From contig OZ025207.1 in assembly GCA_964019055.1 (NCBI GenBank), forward strand, positions 17,176,230 to 17,240,229: 64,000 nt of DNA. The letters are read 5' to 3'. The notes below the pieces were generated by a model. That model was not told the origin of the DNA. It made no database searches and was given only the letters and a program-made list of their open reading frames with translations. This DNA is from Anthopleura xanthogrammica (lineage: Eukaryota; Cnidaria; Anthozoa; Actiniaria; Actiniidae). Below are positions 25,943-38,098 of the stretch, piece after piece. A program made the position numbers and the translations under genes. Position 1 is the first letter of the stretch; the number at the start of each line of letters is the position of its first letter.

Positions 25943-27132
25943 TGTTGCCCAGTTTCGTGACAGTACCAGTTTCGTGACACTTACAAATTAAACTCGTTTT
26001 TAGCGACTGCTATTTAATATTTCGGAAAACGAAGAGAACTGAAAGAAAGCCGAACATTCAACTTCGGAATGCATGTTTTGGCGATCTTTTCAAAGAACGT
26101 GTTTCTCAACGAGAAGCCATTTTTGTCAGGTGAGTGGAGTTGTCTCGACGATTTTCACTGCGCAGTGAATTGCCCTGCGCTCGAAAACTAGGCATTAAAG
26201 TTGCTTATTCTCAAAGAAACACCTTAAGATTAGTACTAACAGAAGCTAGATAGTTAAATTCCATTCTACAACTGTTTAATGTTCAGGAAGTTCGTTTCAG
26301 GATTAGGTGCCAGGGGGTACTTCGGATCGTTTCATACGGGGATGCTCCGCCCGGACTCTCGACCCCTCACTCTTTGATATACCAAATTTCAGCAAAAAAG
26401 TACCCCTTTTATACACTTTTTTGCCTGAAAAGGTACCCCTTTCATATACTTTTGAAGAAAAGCTACCCCTTTTTATACCAAAATTCACAAATTCCCACCC
26501 CTTTTCTATACCTGCGGCCTGAAAAACGTACCCCTTTCGGGCGGAGCATCCCCGTATAGTCAATTATAGGGAGTACCCCCCCGGGGCTCAGTTTCGTGAC
26601 ACGCAAACACCAGTGATTACAAAAGCATGACTACACTGACAATTAATAATTATAAACAAAACTATAGTCACAAATTGTTTCAAAACACACGTTATGAATT
26701 CGGCAAATATTCACAGTTACAATGTAATTTTTAATCAAATAAACAGATTTAAAAGCTCTTCTTTCTCAAGTGATCTTGCGAATTAATTAAATTTTCAACT
26801 CCTGTTGTATCATATTCCCCCATTTTAAAAATTTAACAAGGAACACTTCAAATTTCACAACGAAATAAAGTTAAAGGTAAGAAAATATGTTTTTGATTTG
26901 TTTTATCAAATTCTGTTGTGAATTACTTTGAAAACAATGCATTTTTACGTGTCACGAAGTGGCCGTCGAAATATTCCTTTTATTTTATCAAATTAAAAGA
27001 TTCGAAGAAAATATCTACATCAAAATTGTACCTGATAAATTTGCCTTTATGTGACAAAATTTTATAGAATTATCTTTTTCCGTAGAGAAGATGTAGTATT
27101 CACAACCTGAAGTGTCAGGAAACTGGGCAACA
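25943..27132. mobile_element. TIR element, about 1.19 kb, non-autonomous
   Basis: TGTTGCCCAGTTTCGTGACA (25943-25962) and its imperfect inverse ending at 27132 form terminal inverted repeats flanked on both sides by TA, as in Tc1/mariner-type insertion. 'agtttcgtgacac' or its complement recurs inside near 25970, 26588 and 26950. No transposase ORF is visible. A second element (26312-26586) sits inside it. Confidence 0.6.
26312..26586. mobile_element. MITE nested inside the larger TIR element
   Basis: Inverted ends contain TACGGGGATGCTCCGCCCG (26335-26353) and its exact inverse (26538-26556), with outer 'gggggtact' / 'agtaccccc' boxes. The interior carries about five 'gtaccccttt.ata'-like iterons, which create apparent ORFs on both strands. 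The GC-rich ends stand out from the AT-rich host. Confidence 0.8.
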
Positions 27133-27529
27133 TACTGTATTCACCTTTTTTGGTCAAAAATTAAAATTAAAATGCCTTTATTGGTGTAAACCTCTTTCAA
27201 ATATGAATCCATAATTTGTGGAAGATAAGTCAAAATAAGTCTAGTCACTTTTTTAGATCTCTGCCATGTTTTCAAACAAAATGAATGAATAAATGAAACA
27301 TTTATTTTGCTAAACTTCAGGGTAGTCCTTTCAGACAAAATGTGTGGTATCAATAGGAGCCCTAAAAAATTCTTTGCAAATCCTTAAATCTACAGTATAT
27401 AGCAGTGACATGAAAAGATGAGTAAATGATGCTTTACAAAAGAATAATACAATTGTTTAAAGGTCAATTTGTGTGGGTCCATCTGACAAATCTGACAAAA
27501 GATAATTTGACTGTCAATCAACTAGAAAT

Positions 27530-27777
27530 GGGAAGCACAGGTGGCATAGTGGTGAGAGTGCTCACCTCTCACAAATGCAACCCAACTTCAAGTCGTGTTG
27601 TATGTGACCGAGTTTTAGAGTTTGGTTGTGGACTTGGAGGGTTTTTCTCCAGGTTCTCTGGTTTTTCTCCCTCAAAAACCAACTTTCAAATTATAATTCG
27701 ATCTATCAGCTACCTTGAAATTTGGTCCTAGACCAAGAGAGGGAAAGTTTGTAGGAACATTGTTAAAAAAAAAAAAA
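27530..27777 (+). mobile_element. tRNA-derived SINE
   Basis: The 5' part carries an RNA polymerase III A-box-like TGGCATAGTGG followed by 'gagagtgctcacctctcaca', then a degraded B-box region ('cttcaagtcg'). The body has the 'ggtttttctccaggttctct' segment common to coral and other marine-animal SINEs, and the element ends in a poly-A run near 27765-27777. A 101-codon open frame crosses it, but it is not a gene. Confidence 0.75.
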
Positions 27778-28614
27778 GGAACTAAATGCTTTCAGAAGGA
27801 TATGTCACAACTACAGTATAACTTACTCTCCTGTTCGAGATTTCTTTTATAACAAAATGATAAACTCTGTTTAAATTACTTATTTTTAGGAGTGCATCAG
27901 GCAAAAAAATGCAATTAATCAGACAAATTAGTTTGAGCACCAAGTTTGATCAGTTTAAGTCCTTATGCATACTACAGTATTGACCTAATTTCCATTAGCC
28001 AAATGATAATTAACATATAAATAATGATAAATAATGATAATTAATAATGGTATACATTTTCCCCTTCTATTAATACTGTCGCTTGGCTGAAAAAGCATTT
28101 TAATCCAGCTGATCGGAAACAGTGACATTCAAATGACGTCACTGCAAAATTAACTTGACTTATAGAGGTATACAGTATATCTGATATAAATCTAAATTTT
28201 CAGGAAACGTTTTTTATATTTCATATCCAATTGCTATGATATTTATTATTGAAAGGGAAAATAAAATAAAGAAATTAACCATTTCCTGAGTCGCTGGGCT
28301 AAGAAGGATGAAACCTCAGTTTTCCCAAGTTTCTCGATTCTGATTGGTTAATATATTTTTTTCAGATCAGCTAGATATGTATAATGTTGCAGTATATTTA
28401 TCTTATTTGTATTAGTGCCCCCCCCCCCCCCCCCCCAAAAAAAAAGCTTATTAGAGTAAATTTCAGAGGTCTGTGAAAAACACTTTACAGTTCAGGACGA
28501 TAATTCTTATTGGATATGGAGTGATATTGAGTGTCATAATTGGTTTAAAGTATAACAATGTAACCAAACTTTGATGGGACAGTATGAGTTTTCACAGACA
28601 TGAAATCTACACAA
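27778..28614. other. Gene-free stretch with a poly-C tract
   Basis: No supported exon. A run of about 17 C residues followed by A residues lies near 28419-28445. Confidence 0.45.
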
Positions 28615-29330
28615 TAGTTAATGTAATGTACCTTATACCAGCAAACAATATATTTAGGTATATTTTTTAGTAAACTACATTACTTACTCAGTTTCCTGAA
28701 TTTTTTAATCAACAAGGGACTTATAGAAATCTTCTGTCATGTCAGAGTAGAACCACTTCACATATTCCCTCTCAGCTGCATGAATTGCACATCAAGTACT
28801 GTAAAGTAGTTAACATTAAATATTATGGAGCTTTAAACTAACTTTACGTGTACTCAATAGTTACAATACAATACAAGTACATTGCAGTAAACCAGCAAAC
28901 AATATCATTCTAAAGGTATATTTTTTTTAGTAAACTAAATTACTTACTCAGTTCGCTGAATTTTTTTTAATCAACAAGGGAGTAATCGTCTGACATGTCA
29001 GAGTAGAGCCACTTTAACTCTTCACTCTCAGCTGAACATAAGGTTGCCACGTGTTGTTAAGTACTGTAAAATAATGAATATAAATTATTTATTGAAGCTT
29101 TAAACTAACTTCTGAAATTTACTCAATAGATAATGCAATGTACCTTATAACAGCAAACAATATCATTCTAAAAGTGTAATTTTTTAGTAAGTTAAATTAC
29201 TTACTCAGTTTCTTGAATTTTTTAATTGATGAGGGCATTATAGTAGTTTTGTCTGATTTTAGTACAGAGCCTTTTCATGTTATTACTCTCAGCTGTACAT
29301 AAGTCTGCCAGGTATCGTAAAGTACACTGT
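28615..29330. repeat. Three tandem copies of a unit of about 250 bp
   Basis: Recurring blocks are 'ccagcaaacaatat', 'attacttactcagtt', 'tcaacaaggga', 'catgtcagagtaga' and 'ctctcagctg'. Units start near 28615, 28866 and 29121, and the third is the most diverged. The array is non-coding. Confidence 0.85.
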
Positions 29331-30892
29331 AATGTAAGAACATTTTCATCCTCACACATCAGCAGCATCCTCTTCATGTACCAGACAAGTTATGTAATTC
29401 AATATAAAAAAAAAACAAGACTCCAAGTTAAACAACAATCTTGTCCCCAGAGCCCATGTTCCTCTTGGTCAGCACCGAGGCTCTGGTTGCAAACCGTTTT
29501 TTTTTAGCACTGTGATTGGTTGAATAAGACAATGGAAATAGCCTTACTGGAACTAAATATTCAGTTTTAGAACATGGCAAACTCTTCACCAAGAAAAATA
29601 ACTTAGCACGAAATATCTTCTTGATTTCTACGAAACTGTTTGACAAAATGAGCTGAAAGTCTTTTACGACATCGTAAGATATATCTTCTGTTGAGGTGTG
29701 GAGATTGACTGGCAAAATGGGCTAAATTGAGTGATGGTGGGTGTAAAAGTAAGTCAAATCAACCATCGAACTTTCAAAGCCCCAAACATTATTATCTTTA
29801 AGTTTTTGAAGATTGACTACTAAGGACAGATTTTAGGAGCAAAATTTTAAGTCCATTGATCAACGGCTATTTCTGTGCCATTGGGATACCAAACCAAATA
29901 AACACCTAAACCACACATGAACAGTTTTTGTAGTAATTAAATGTAAAAAAAAAAACATTAAATTTTACTTACTTTAAGTTCCATTTAATTCAAATTGTAT
30001 ATCACTGTGCACAGTACTACATGTAAACAATCATCACCCGCGCTCTAGCACAATTAAGCCATATGCAAGCCCTCTCATGTTGTGTCCCTGAACATTTAAA
30101 AAAAAAATATTATTATTATTATTATTATATGTTACAGCTCTATGTTACTCAAGGAATCCACTTCCTGTTTTTCCTTTTCTCTTATAACGCTACTATATAT
30201 ATTTTGTGTGTGTTTCAAATTAGGCCTTTGTGAACCCTATTTTTGTTGTTTTAATAGACGCGAGTACACGTACAAAATGATTTTTTAGCTCAAAAAACGA
30301 AGTTAAATGTCAAAAAAAACTTTAAAAATAGCATTACAATTGAAAAACAAGTTGAGCTATTGATAGTTTAATGTATTTTCAAGAGCTTACGTAGAGAAAT
30401 TTATCTGCAAAAAAAGTTTGGGAACTTTGTCTCTACTAGTGTGCGAGCAGTCAACACGTGCTTCAGAAAATACCATTTTCCCCCTTCCAAACAGCGGTAA
30501 ACACAACAAATAAACAACGAAAGCAGAAAAAAACATATAATGTAAAAGCTATAATAGTTATAAATGAATCTTAGGCATTTCTTACCGCTCAAATATCCAT
30601 TTTCTGTACATTTAGAGACCTTCAGACCTCCGCCATGTTGTTCTTGTCCAACTAAATATGACCGCAGTGCATGATTGGTAGCGCGTGCCTTGTCGCATGT
30701 ACAAAACGTGGCCCAGATGAACTGGGCTTCCTGTGTTATAATATTAGCAAGTGAATGCCCAGGAAAATTATTACTGCGATTATTCTGCAAACTCGGCAAT
30801 TGCGAGTTGCCCGTTGAAAATAAGTTTTTCACTGCCACCAGTCAAAACATATAGACCATATATAAAAGGTATATACCGACTCATTAGTTTTG
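29331..30892. other. No supported gene; promoter-like patch on the minus strand
   Basis: Most of this is AT-rich and featureless. On the minus strand an AACATGGCGGAGG (ATG at 30634-30636) lies upstream of a donor-like GTAAGAAAT at 30585, as in a short 5'-UTR or first exon. The ATG reaches a stop after only four codons. A longer minus ORF over the same area (30401-30838) has no recognisable domain. I do not call a gene here. Confidence 0.35.
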
Positions 30893-30975
30893 AATGAAGG
30901 CAGCGAAAATCCAAGCTCACAACAAGCTTTGGAATGCCTGAGTTTGCAGAAAATTGCAGTAAGCACAGTGCAAGG

Positions 30976-31087
30976 GGGGGGGGGGGGGGGAGGGGGACGG
31001 AAGAAAAGGGAAAAAACAGAACAGTACAGGACAGAACAGAACAGACTGAAGAGAAAAGAAGAGAAGAGAAGAGAAGAGAAGAGACAA
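30976..31087. repeat. Poly-G tract and (GAGAA)n low-complexity DNA
   Basis: A long G run near 30976-30995 is followed by 'agaacagaac' and 'agaagagaagagaa' arrays. The homologous place in unit B (about 37640-37700) has a much shorter G run and fewer repeats. Confidence 0.85.
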
Positions 31088-31361
31088 CCTGAGAAGATCA
31101 TAAACCGAAAAGGAAAGCCGGAATAAAAAAAACGTTTTGAAAAAATAAAAATGGTGTCATAAACTTTTTCAATAATAGATATCATAAGTACATGAATAAA
31201 TCAATTTGTAAGAATGATTTTTTTATTCTGAGCTTTTCTTTAATCGTAATTATACACGCATTTATTTCACTCCGTGCTTTGTAATTGTCGGCTTGTGTTA
31301 TCCTAACTTTTACTTGGTTACACTTGAAATATTGCTTGCAAAAAGATTCCGTAGGACATGT

Positions 31362-31367
31362 TTTATT
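31362..31367 (-). terminator. Polyadenylation signal of collagen-like gene A
   Basis: AATAAA on the minus strand, about 13 bp after the stop codon of gene A. An equivalent signal lies downstream of gene B (38049-38054), so it is conserved between the copies. Confidence 0.45.
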
Positions 31368-31379
31368 TAACACGATTAT

Positions 31380-34020
31380 TTACTTAGTACATACTGCGCA
31401 TGTCAGCTCTAGGCCTTGTTTATATGGATTACAAGGCAGAGAGCCACAAGTACCTTGTACTGGGTACAACAGAGCGCCATTAAGATTCTGATGTGTACCA
31501 ACGGCAGACTCTGCATCCCTGTCGACACAGATAAACACTGATGGGTGGGCATGACCATAATGATTAGTCATGAGGTACCCCCAGTACTCCCTTCTCCATC
31601 CGGCAGGACACACGAATGTCCCAGGGATCATCAACTTGGCAGTGCGGGTAGATGCGTAACATGAAGCACATGGAGCCTCGTGATCATGAAGACGCCGGTT
31701 TCTGAATAACTGCGTATTGTCATTGACTTCGTATTCGGTACCATACATTCTTCCGCCGGATTGGAAACCGGCTTTGGAATATGCATACCTAGGATGCTCT
31801 GTGAGGCACACGTAGTTTGCGCCACCGCCAGGATGCCCGTAGTACTCGCCACCGATGCGACCTTGAAATAGTAATTAGATTCAAATGTTGAAATAATTAT
31901 TTTCGACACAATAAAAATCAACCCGTAAACAAAATGAATCAGTACAACGGACAACTCGCACAAAACAACAAATACACATGCAAAACAAGACAGTACAACA
32001 TAGCACAACACAAGTGCAAGTTAAAGCTTCCACCGTTTACCTTTATAAACAAGAGAAGAACCTCCAGGGCAAGACGTCTTTCCCCATCTGATGTAATGAA
32101 CTCCACCACCTCGAGGTCCACGAAGACCTCTTGCTCCATTTCTACCTCGAGCCCCTGTAAATCCTCTGGGTCCTACCAATAAAACATTAATAAACACATC
32201 ACAAGTGAGTTATAACTCTAATTATAAGGAAAGAGGAAGATCGGAAGAGTTGATGCTCGAGGCAGCCTCGATTTCAGTACCCAATTTTTTAATGCGGAAA
32301 AAAAATCGAATGCAATTAGAAACGTTAGTAAAATTATACTGAATTTCCATGCTTTTGTTTTTGGTTGCATTCAAAAGATTGTAATGGAAAACTATAGGCG
32401 TTTTTATATGTAATGAATAGTTTAAGCCTATTGCATGGAAAAAAAGTTAAGCGTTCAAGCTAGTTTTGTTTAATTGAATGGGAATTATAGAATTGCAGTC
32501 AATTCATTATTGATTAGGACTGGTTTGGATGACCATCATCAATGTGGATGCTTTCAGCTGGTCATTCTTTTGTTTCTCACCCCTTGCTCCTTGTCCACCA
32601 TCTCTTCCATCGCGGCCGTCCTTTCCTGAAAAAAATATACAGCAGTTAAGTTTCAGCATTATACAAGCACGTGCGGTTGCGAAGCGTAAGCAAGTCAAGA
32701 CTGACTTTGTCCATCTTGAGCAACACTGTTTTGACTTTTCTCTATTTAGCCGCACCGGAGTGATATGACAGTTTGACTTCAAGAAAAGACTAACTACGTT
32801 ATACATTGTTTTACTTCATCCTCTTTTTATTTAAGTTATGTTGGTTCAGGCTAACATGAGAAATTCTTAGAACAAATAATTTACGTGATATACTATAAAG
32901 CTACAACAGAAAAGAAATATATGACAAGGTATCAGTTTTGAAATGCACTGTCAAATGACACTTTAGCACACTTCAGTAGTTAGTCCAAATACCAAATGGA
33001 GTGCGTGCAGCTATGTCTTTCTTTCGTTATGTATGGTGGATATCATTAATTGAGAATCATTCATCTATAACTGTCATTTAATTATCATTTCATTATAAGC
33101 ATTTAACTGTCATATATTTTTAAAGCGCTGCTTGTGTTTATTCCGTTGACAGTTCTGTTCATTGTTACGGGATTTTCTACTGCTGCTAGTGTGGTGTTTC
33201 TATCTATGTGTATTATACGCATTACGGCAGAACATTTGTTAGGAACATATACCCTATCTCTAGGGGTCTAAAAGTTGAAAATATAACAATTTTTATACCT
33301 GGCTTCCCTTGCATACCATCACGACCATCTCTCCCTATCAATAACAAACAAGATCATTAGCCTTCCGGATGTAATAATTTTCTTTATAAGAAATTTAACG
33401 AAAAGATTTTAATAAGATTTTAAAACCCGGATGAGTGTACCTTTGAGTTGATTTAGTCTGTGGGCCTCAAGACGTCGAATTCTGTAAAACAAACATTACA
33501 GATATTTCAGTGATTGCAAATGTAAAGCCTTGGCGTTCTAAAATTATAATAAACTTGAGCTTCAAAACCGGAAAACAGTGTAAATAGTATTATGTACGCT
33601 TGTTTCTTCCACGATTTTATATTTGATTGCCGAGCTTTCGCACTAAATTCTAGTGCATCTTCAGGGCGAAAAGTAAGTATTACAATGGTTCAAATGATTA
33701 AAGAGAGTATACGCGTGCTATTTTCATGCGTTATATACGAATATAAGGACCAATCAGAGAAACAAAACGATATACTTGTAATCATGCATGGTATTACAGC
33801 AAGCACAAGTGAAATAGTTTGCTTACCTTGCTTCCATTCTTGCGAGGGTTAGTCTAGTTCTGACAAGGATTGCCAAGATATGGCGATTAGATCTAGGAGA
33901 AGAAACTGCTCTTGGTTCTGGAAGACTCTCTAGCTTCTCATCCTTCGCATCCTCAGTCTTTACCACAGCGACAACTAAAGGAATAAGAGCGAAAAGAAGA
34001 AAACTTTTACGAAAAATCAT
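31380..34020 (-). CDS. Short-chain collagen C4-like secreted protein, copy A
   Basis: Predicted exons (coding order): 33827-34020, 33441-33481, 33299-33334, 32581-32625, 32041-32172, 31380-31861, joining in phase to about 309 residues. A signal peptide (FRKSFLLFALIPLVVAVV) is followed by a short charged, heptad-like stretch and about 16 Gly-X-Y triplets (GRDGRDGMQGKP, GKDGRDGRDG, GPRGFTGARG). The C-terminal domain of about 190 residues has ten cysteines and the family signatures HYIRWGKTSCP, HDHEAPCASC, GALLYPVQGTCGSLPC and ELTCAVC. This architecture matches short-chain collagen C4-like proteins of sponges and anthozoans, thought to be secreted matrix or mucus components. Two collagenous exons are 36 and 45 nt, multiples of nine. 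Exon ends were placed by eye; the family assignment is firm. Confidence 0.9.
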
Positions 34021-34640
34021 TTTGATCTGATGATTTTAGAAGATCCAAAATAACAACCCTTATTAGGCCAAGACACCCCAAGGAATGAGATCTGTATCGA
34101 AAAATAGATAGATTTAAAGGTGAATTTAAAGGGTGTTGGCATACGTCAACACCCATTAATTCTAATTGGATATCTGTACATTATTTACTTGTAATTGCCT
34201 ATATATGGATATCAATCTCTTTTAATTGGTCGAGTCGGGATAGCTTGTAGTAATGTCATGGGAAGCAAAGCGTAGCTAATCATTAGCTAAAGAATTATTT
34301 TTAAATTAATACACCATAATTTATACTTGGATTCTTGGAGCTCCGAATGGGAATCAATGGATGACGGAGTGGTTTCAAATGTGGGGCTGTACATTTTCGG
34401 ATCTACAATCTTTCTCTAGTAAACATTTATAGTTTCCTGTCGCAAAAACCCATTATAGACCCTTTAATGAACTTTTTGCTATGATTTCCTTGTCTACGTT
34501 GTCCATGCATGTCTAATTACACCACTTTCGTTACTAAATTCAAAGTTAAATTGATACCCAAAATTGATACCCAAAATTTATCGATGTTATATCTACGGCA
34601 CCCCTGGCTCCGCCGCCTAATGTTAGACTCATGAAGTAGA
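34021..34640 (-). promoter_or_regulatory. Conserved 5' flank of collagen-like gene A
   Basis: About 600 bp upstream of the start codon is highly similar to the flank of copy B (41548-42155), including the 'aaaaatagatagatttaaagg' zone and 'cctatatatggatatcaat' further up. On the minus strand TTTAAAT-like AT-rich boxes lie 90-120 bp before the ATG, but no single TATA box can be assigned. The similarity may reflect recent duplication alone, so regulatory function is inferred. Confidence 0.4.
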
Positions 34641-37555
34641 TTTAAATGCACGTTTTCATTTGACTTAAAGTTTAAATTCATTCATTGCCATAACTTCCAT
34701 GTTGTTATTCTACATAGATCAAGTATACCAGTCATTAACTCGACACGACCCAGCAGTTAACAAAAATGGGCTTTTCATAACTCAGATAAAAACATCAGGT
34801 GGTATATAGAATAACTTTTATTTATTATAAAAGCTTTCAGTCAAGATGAAAACGTTCATATACATACAGCTATTTCAAAAAATGTTGAATACTGAATACT
34901 GCATACTGAATATGCATTTTGGGTCATGTATATATATAGTCTAAAGCAAAATAAATAATAATAATATTTTAGTGCATTCTATCCGAAGCAATATAATAGT
35001 TAGATATAGAGAGTGAAATTGCTGTATGTAGGCTTTTTATGTTTCAAATTAATGAGACCCGCAATGCCCTTTGGTCTTGGAATGCACTATTCAGTGTTCA
35101 TCGTTTTTTGAAATAGCTGTATATTAAATATATATTTAGGATTCATAGAGTATTATAGAGCTCTGTTCTAACTTAACTAAAACCTGGCTGGGCATGAAAA
35201 CGTATTTCTCATTAGTCATACTTCTAGATCAATTTATCAGTGTCACTTTCAGTCAAGCATAGAATAACTTGTATTTGTATAACATTTTAAACAAGTCGAG
35301 AAAGTTCGTATTAATGAAACATGTTAGCGCTTTCTTGACAATCTGCAAGCATGCAACTAAATTGGGACTTACTTCTAAGATGAGTATGTACGTATTGCCC
35401 AGTTATATTTTGCAGCTAAATTTTGAACAAATTAAAGGCCTGAAAGACGACTTTTCAGGTGACAAGGACGGAAGTAAGAAATAAAGAAATATAACATTGA
35501 AGATTGACCATATATATACACAAATATTGATATGTTCTTAGGCCCTACCTCTAGTTCTTCTCTATATCTTCAGAGTCTACCAGGCTCTCTTTTATATGTT
35601 TGTCACCTTCAGCCAACCATGATACTGACTTAGTAAAAAATTAACGTGAAACATGGCTTGTCACGTGATAAGGGACCAAAATAAGAAGTAAAGAAAGATA
35701 ATTTTGAAGAGGGACCGTAAAAAAACTGTACGAAAAAAAAAAAATCAAATATCTTCCTAAACACTAACCTAAATTCAGACTAACCTGACATAGTCTACCT
35801 GGCTCGCTTCGTATTCGACCAAGCATAAAACAACTTCATAAACAAAATTTTAAACAAGTCGAAAAACTTTGCATAGAAAAGAGAAGTAATGAAATCTAAA
35901 GCTAAGACTCAGGACCACTTACACAACAGAAACATGGATCTCCTGAGGACCAGATTGGAAAAAACTCAACGTTAACTGTAAAATCCTCAATAAATAATAT
36001 CAAGCGTTATTATTGTCATTATTGTTATTCTTAAACCCCAACTCTAGCTCAACTCTTGCCCTTTGGAGTGAATATATTTTCTAGCCGCACCTTTGGTCAA
36101 GCATATAGTGATTCTTATTTTCATTTGTTTTAGTTTAAAGTTTCGACATATTAAATTTATATTCTGATAACCTTACGTTTTGCATTCCAATTCAATTTCG
36201 ATTTTTCATTGCTATGTTTAGATTGGTATAGGATAAGGTATTGTAAACACGCCTCAACATGTATGTATGTGTTATCTGTGCGCTGTATCCATGGTATAGA
36301 TAAAATTTCACCAAATGTTAATGTTAATACATGATTCTAGAATTATAATGAACGCAGCACCATCGTGGGAAGGTTATACAATAATTTCCAATAATAATGC
36401 GCGTTCATGACATGCAAAACCAAGCAGTTATTTAGCTCATACTTTCAAAGATCAACAAGGTTAAAATATATTTCAGACGCTGAAGTGTTTTGACGAGCGG
36501 TTATAATACGCGTGGTGACTTTGTGCGATAGAGCTTAGCATGATATTGTAGTTACTAGTATATGTCATCGTGCGCGCACCCTTACCAAAATATTAACATG
36601 ACAACTGAAAGTATCTTTATATTTTTTCCTTTCAAACAAAACGCAAATGATGCGCTTGAGAAGATGGGAAGTTGGTGCTGTTTACATAAGTTATTCTTAG
36701 TTTAAATAGGAACCCTCCGAAATCGCGAGACTTTAAATAAAGAACTAAAAACATCTATTATTAAACATTATTGTTAGAACTACTTAATAAAACTTATCGT
36801 TAGTTTAAAGGAATTTATTTTTGTATTTGCGCAAAGATGCGCACGCAGGAAATACATATTTGGTAAGAAAACAGGAACACGAATCTAATGAACTAATTTT
36901 TAATTAGCCTCTTTAAGCTATTTAAAACAAATAACGCTTCAAATTCTTGTTGTGAATAAGAATGGTTCATGCATATTGCAGCATTGAAAAAAGCTTCAGT
37001 GTGTCCCATCTTATGTCGGTCGTACTCACGCTGCGGTAAAAGGGAGGGGAGGTCCAACATCCTCCTCCTTCTCCCCACACCCGCTATCAACCGCCTAATA
37101 AAGGTTATTCTGGTTTTTTATTACACGAAAAGTGAAGATTTGAGTCTGACGATTCAATTATGTTACCTTTACTATGCACTATGTTAATATGAGTTCCTGT
37201 GCATTCGGAGAGGGTATTTGCACCAAGTATTTGCTTTTGCCTTCTCCTCTTCCCCCACGTACTTTGCACATTTTTTAAGCGGGTTCTTCCTACCCATCAG
37301 CATACTCACATAGCTCCTTATAATGTAAAATATTTTTTCTTCAGTGATGTGTCGGTAGCATGGCCAGAAATCAGGCCAAATTTATCAAGGCTGATTCAGT
37401 TAACCACGCGAGCGAAAGGATAAATACTTGTGATAAAAAAACGCAAATTGTAAGATTAAATAAGATGGAAGAAAACATAAGAAAATCAAAAAAGAAAGAA
37501 AGCAATTAAGAAAGAAAGAAAGAAAGAAAAGAAGATAAAAAAAGGAGAAAGGAAA
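34641..37555. other. Unique spacer between the two duplicated units
   Basis: No supported gene. It includes dispersed repeat copies at 34868-34930 and 35030-35125 and a minus-strand open frame (36893-37090) of unknown nature. Several paragraphs of AT-rich sequence share 'caagcata...' motifs (35240, 35610, 35820, 36100), suggesting an old decayed tandem array. The end (37430-37560) is A/G-rich. Confidence 0.45.
35030..35125 (-). repeat. Dispersed repeat, shared with 48852-48948
   Basis: In reverse complement this segment matches 48852-48948 over about 95 bp, through 'cagctatttcaaaaaa' (shared in diverged form), 'gtgcattccaaga' and 'gggtctcattaatttgaaa'. A third partial copy in the opposite orientation lies at 34868-34930, giving a local inverted pair. 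MITE family of unknown class. Confidence 0.75.
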
Positions 37556-38048
37556 AAGGCAGCGAAAATCCAATTTCACATCAAGCTTTGAAATGTCTGA
37601 GTTTGCAGACAATTGAGAATCGCAGTAAGCACAGTGTAAAGGGGGGACAGAAGAAAAGGGAAAAAAACAGAACAGAACAGAACAGAACAGAACAGACACT
37701 GAGACAAGAGAGCGGAAAGGAAAGCCGGATTAAAAAAGTTTTCGACCTATTTCGCCTTGACCATGAATTGCTAAGCATCATGCGGATATTTCATATCACG
37801 TTTAGTTTATAAATAAAAAAAATTAAATGGTGTCATAAACTTTTTCAATAATAAATATCATAAGTAAATGAATAAATCAATTCGTAAGAATGATTTTTTT
37901 TATTCTGAGCTTTTCTTTAATCGTTATTATACATGCATTTATTTTACTCCGTGCTTTATAATTGTCGGCTTCTGTTATCCTATAACCAAACAACTTTTAC
38001 TTGGTTACACTTAAAATATTGCTTGCAAAAAGATTCCGTAGGGCGTGT

Positions 38049-38054
38049 TTTATT
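38049..38054 (-). terminator. Polyadenylation signal of collagen-like gene B
   Basis: AATAAA on the minus strand, about 45 bp after the stop codon of gene B. The corresponding site in gene A is closer to the stop. Confidence 0.4.
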
Positions 38055-38098
38055 TAGCATACAATATGCATGTCGCCATCTTTCTTTGACACGTTGAT

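Larger units (their letters stand above)
30893..34640. repeat. Tandem duplication unit A
   Basis: This segment, carrying collagen-like gene A, is homologous along most of its length to 37556-42155. It begins with 'aaggcagcgaaaatccaa' and ends near 'cctaatgttagactcat'. Exons, short introns, proximal promoter and 3' flank are conserved. The long fourth intron and some flanks differ by insertions. A 2.9-kb unique spacer (34641-37555) separates the two units. Confidence 0.85.

Noticed and set aside
26303..26563. ORFs with repeated KVYERGTF / KVPLSYTF-like peptides
   Set aside because: They come from the 'gtacccctttNata' iterons of a MITE.
27426..27731. 101-codon plus-strand ORF
   Set aside because: It runs across the SINE, with the A-box inside the frame.
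30401..30838. 145-codon minus-strand ORF
   Set aside because: It is the longest plain ORF in the desert but has no domain, and it crosses a donor-like site and an ATG/stop that look like a 5' UTR. I could not support a protein.
31631..32139. ORFs overlapping collagen-like gene A in other frames
   Set aside because: They read through the last intron or run antisense to the exons; the spliced frame with family motifs explains the region.
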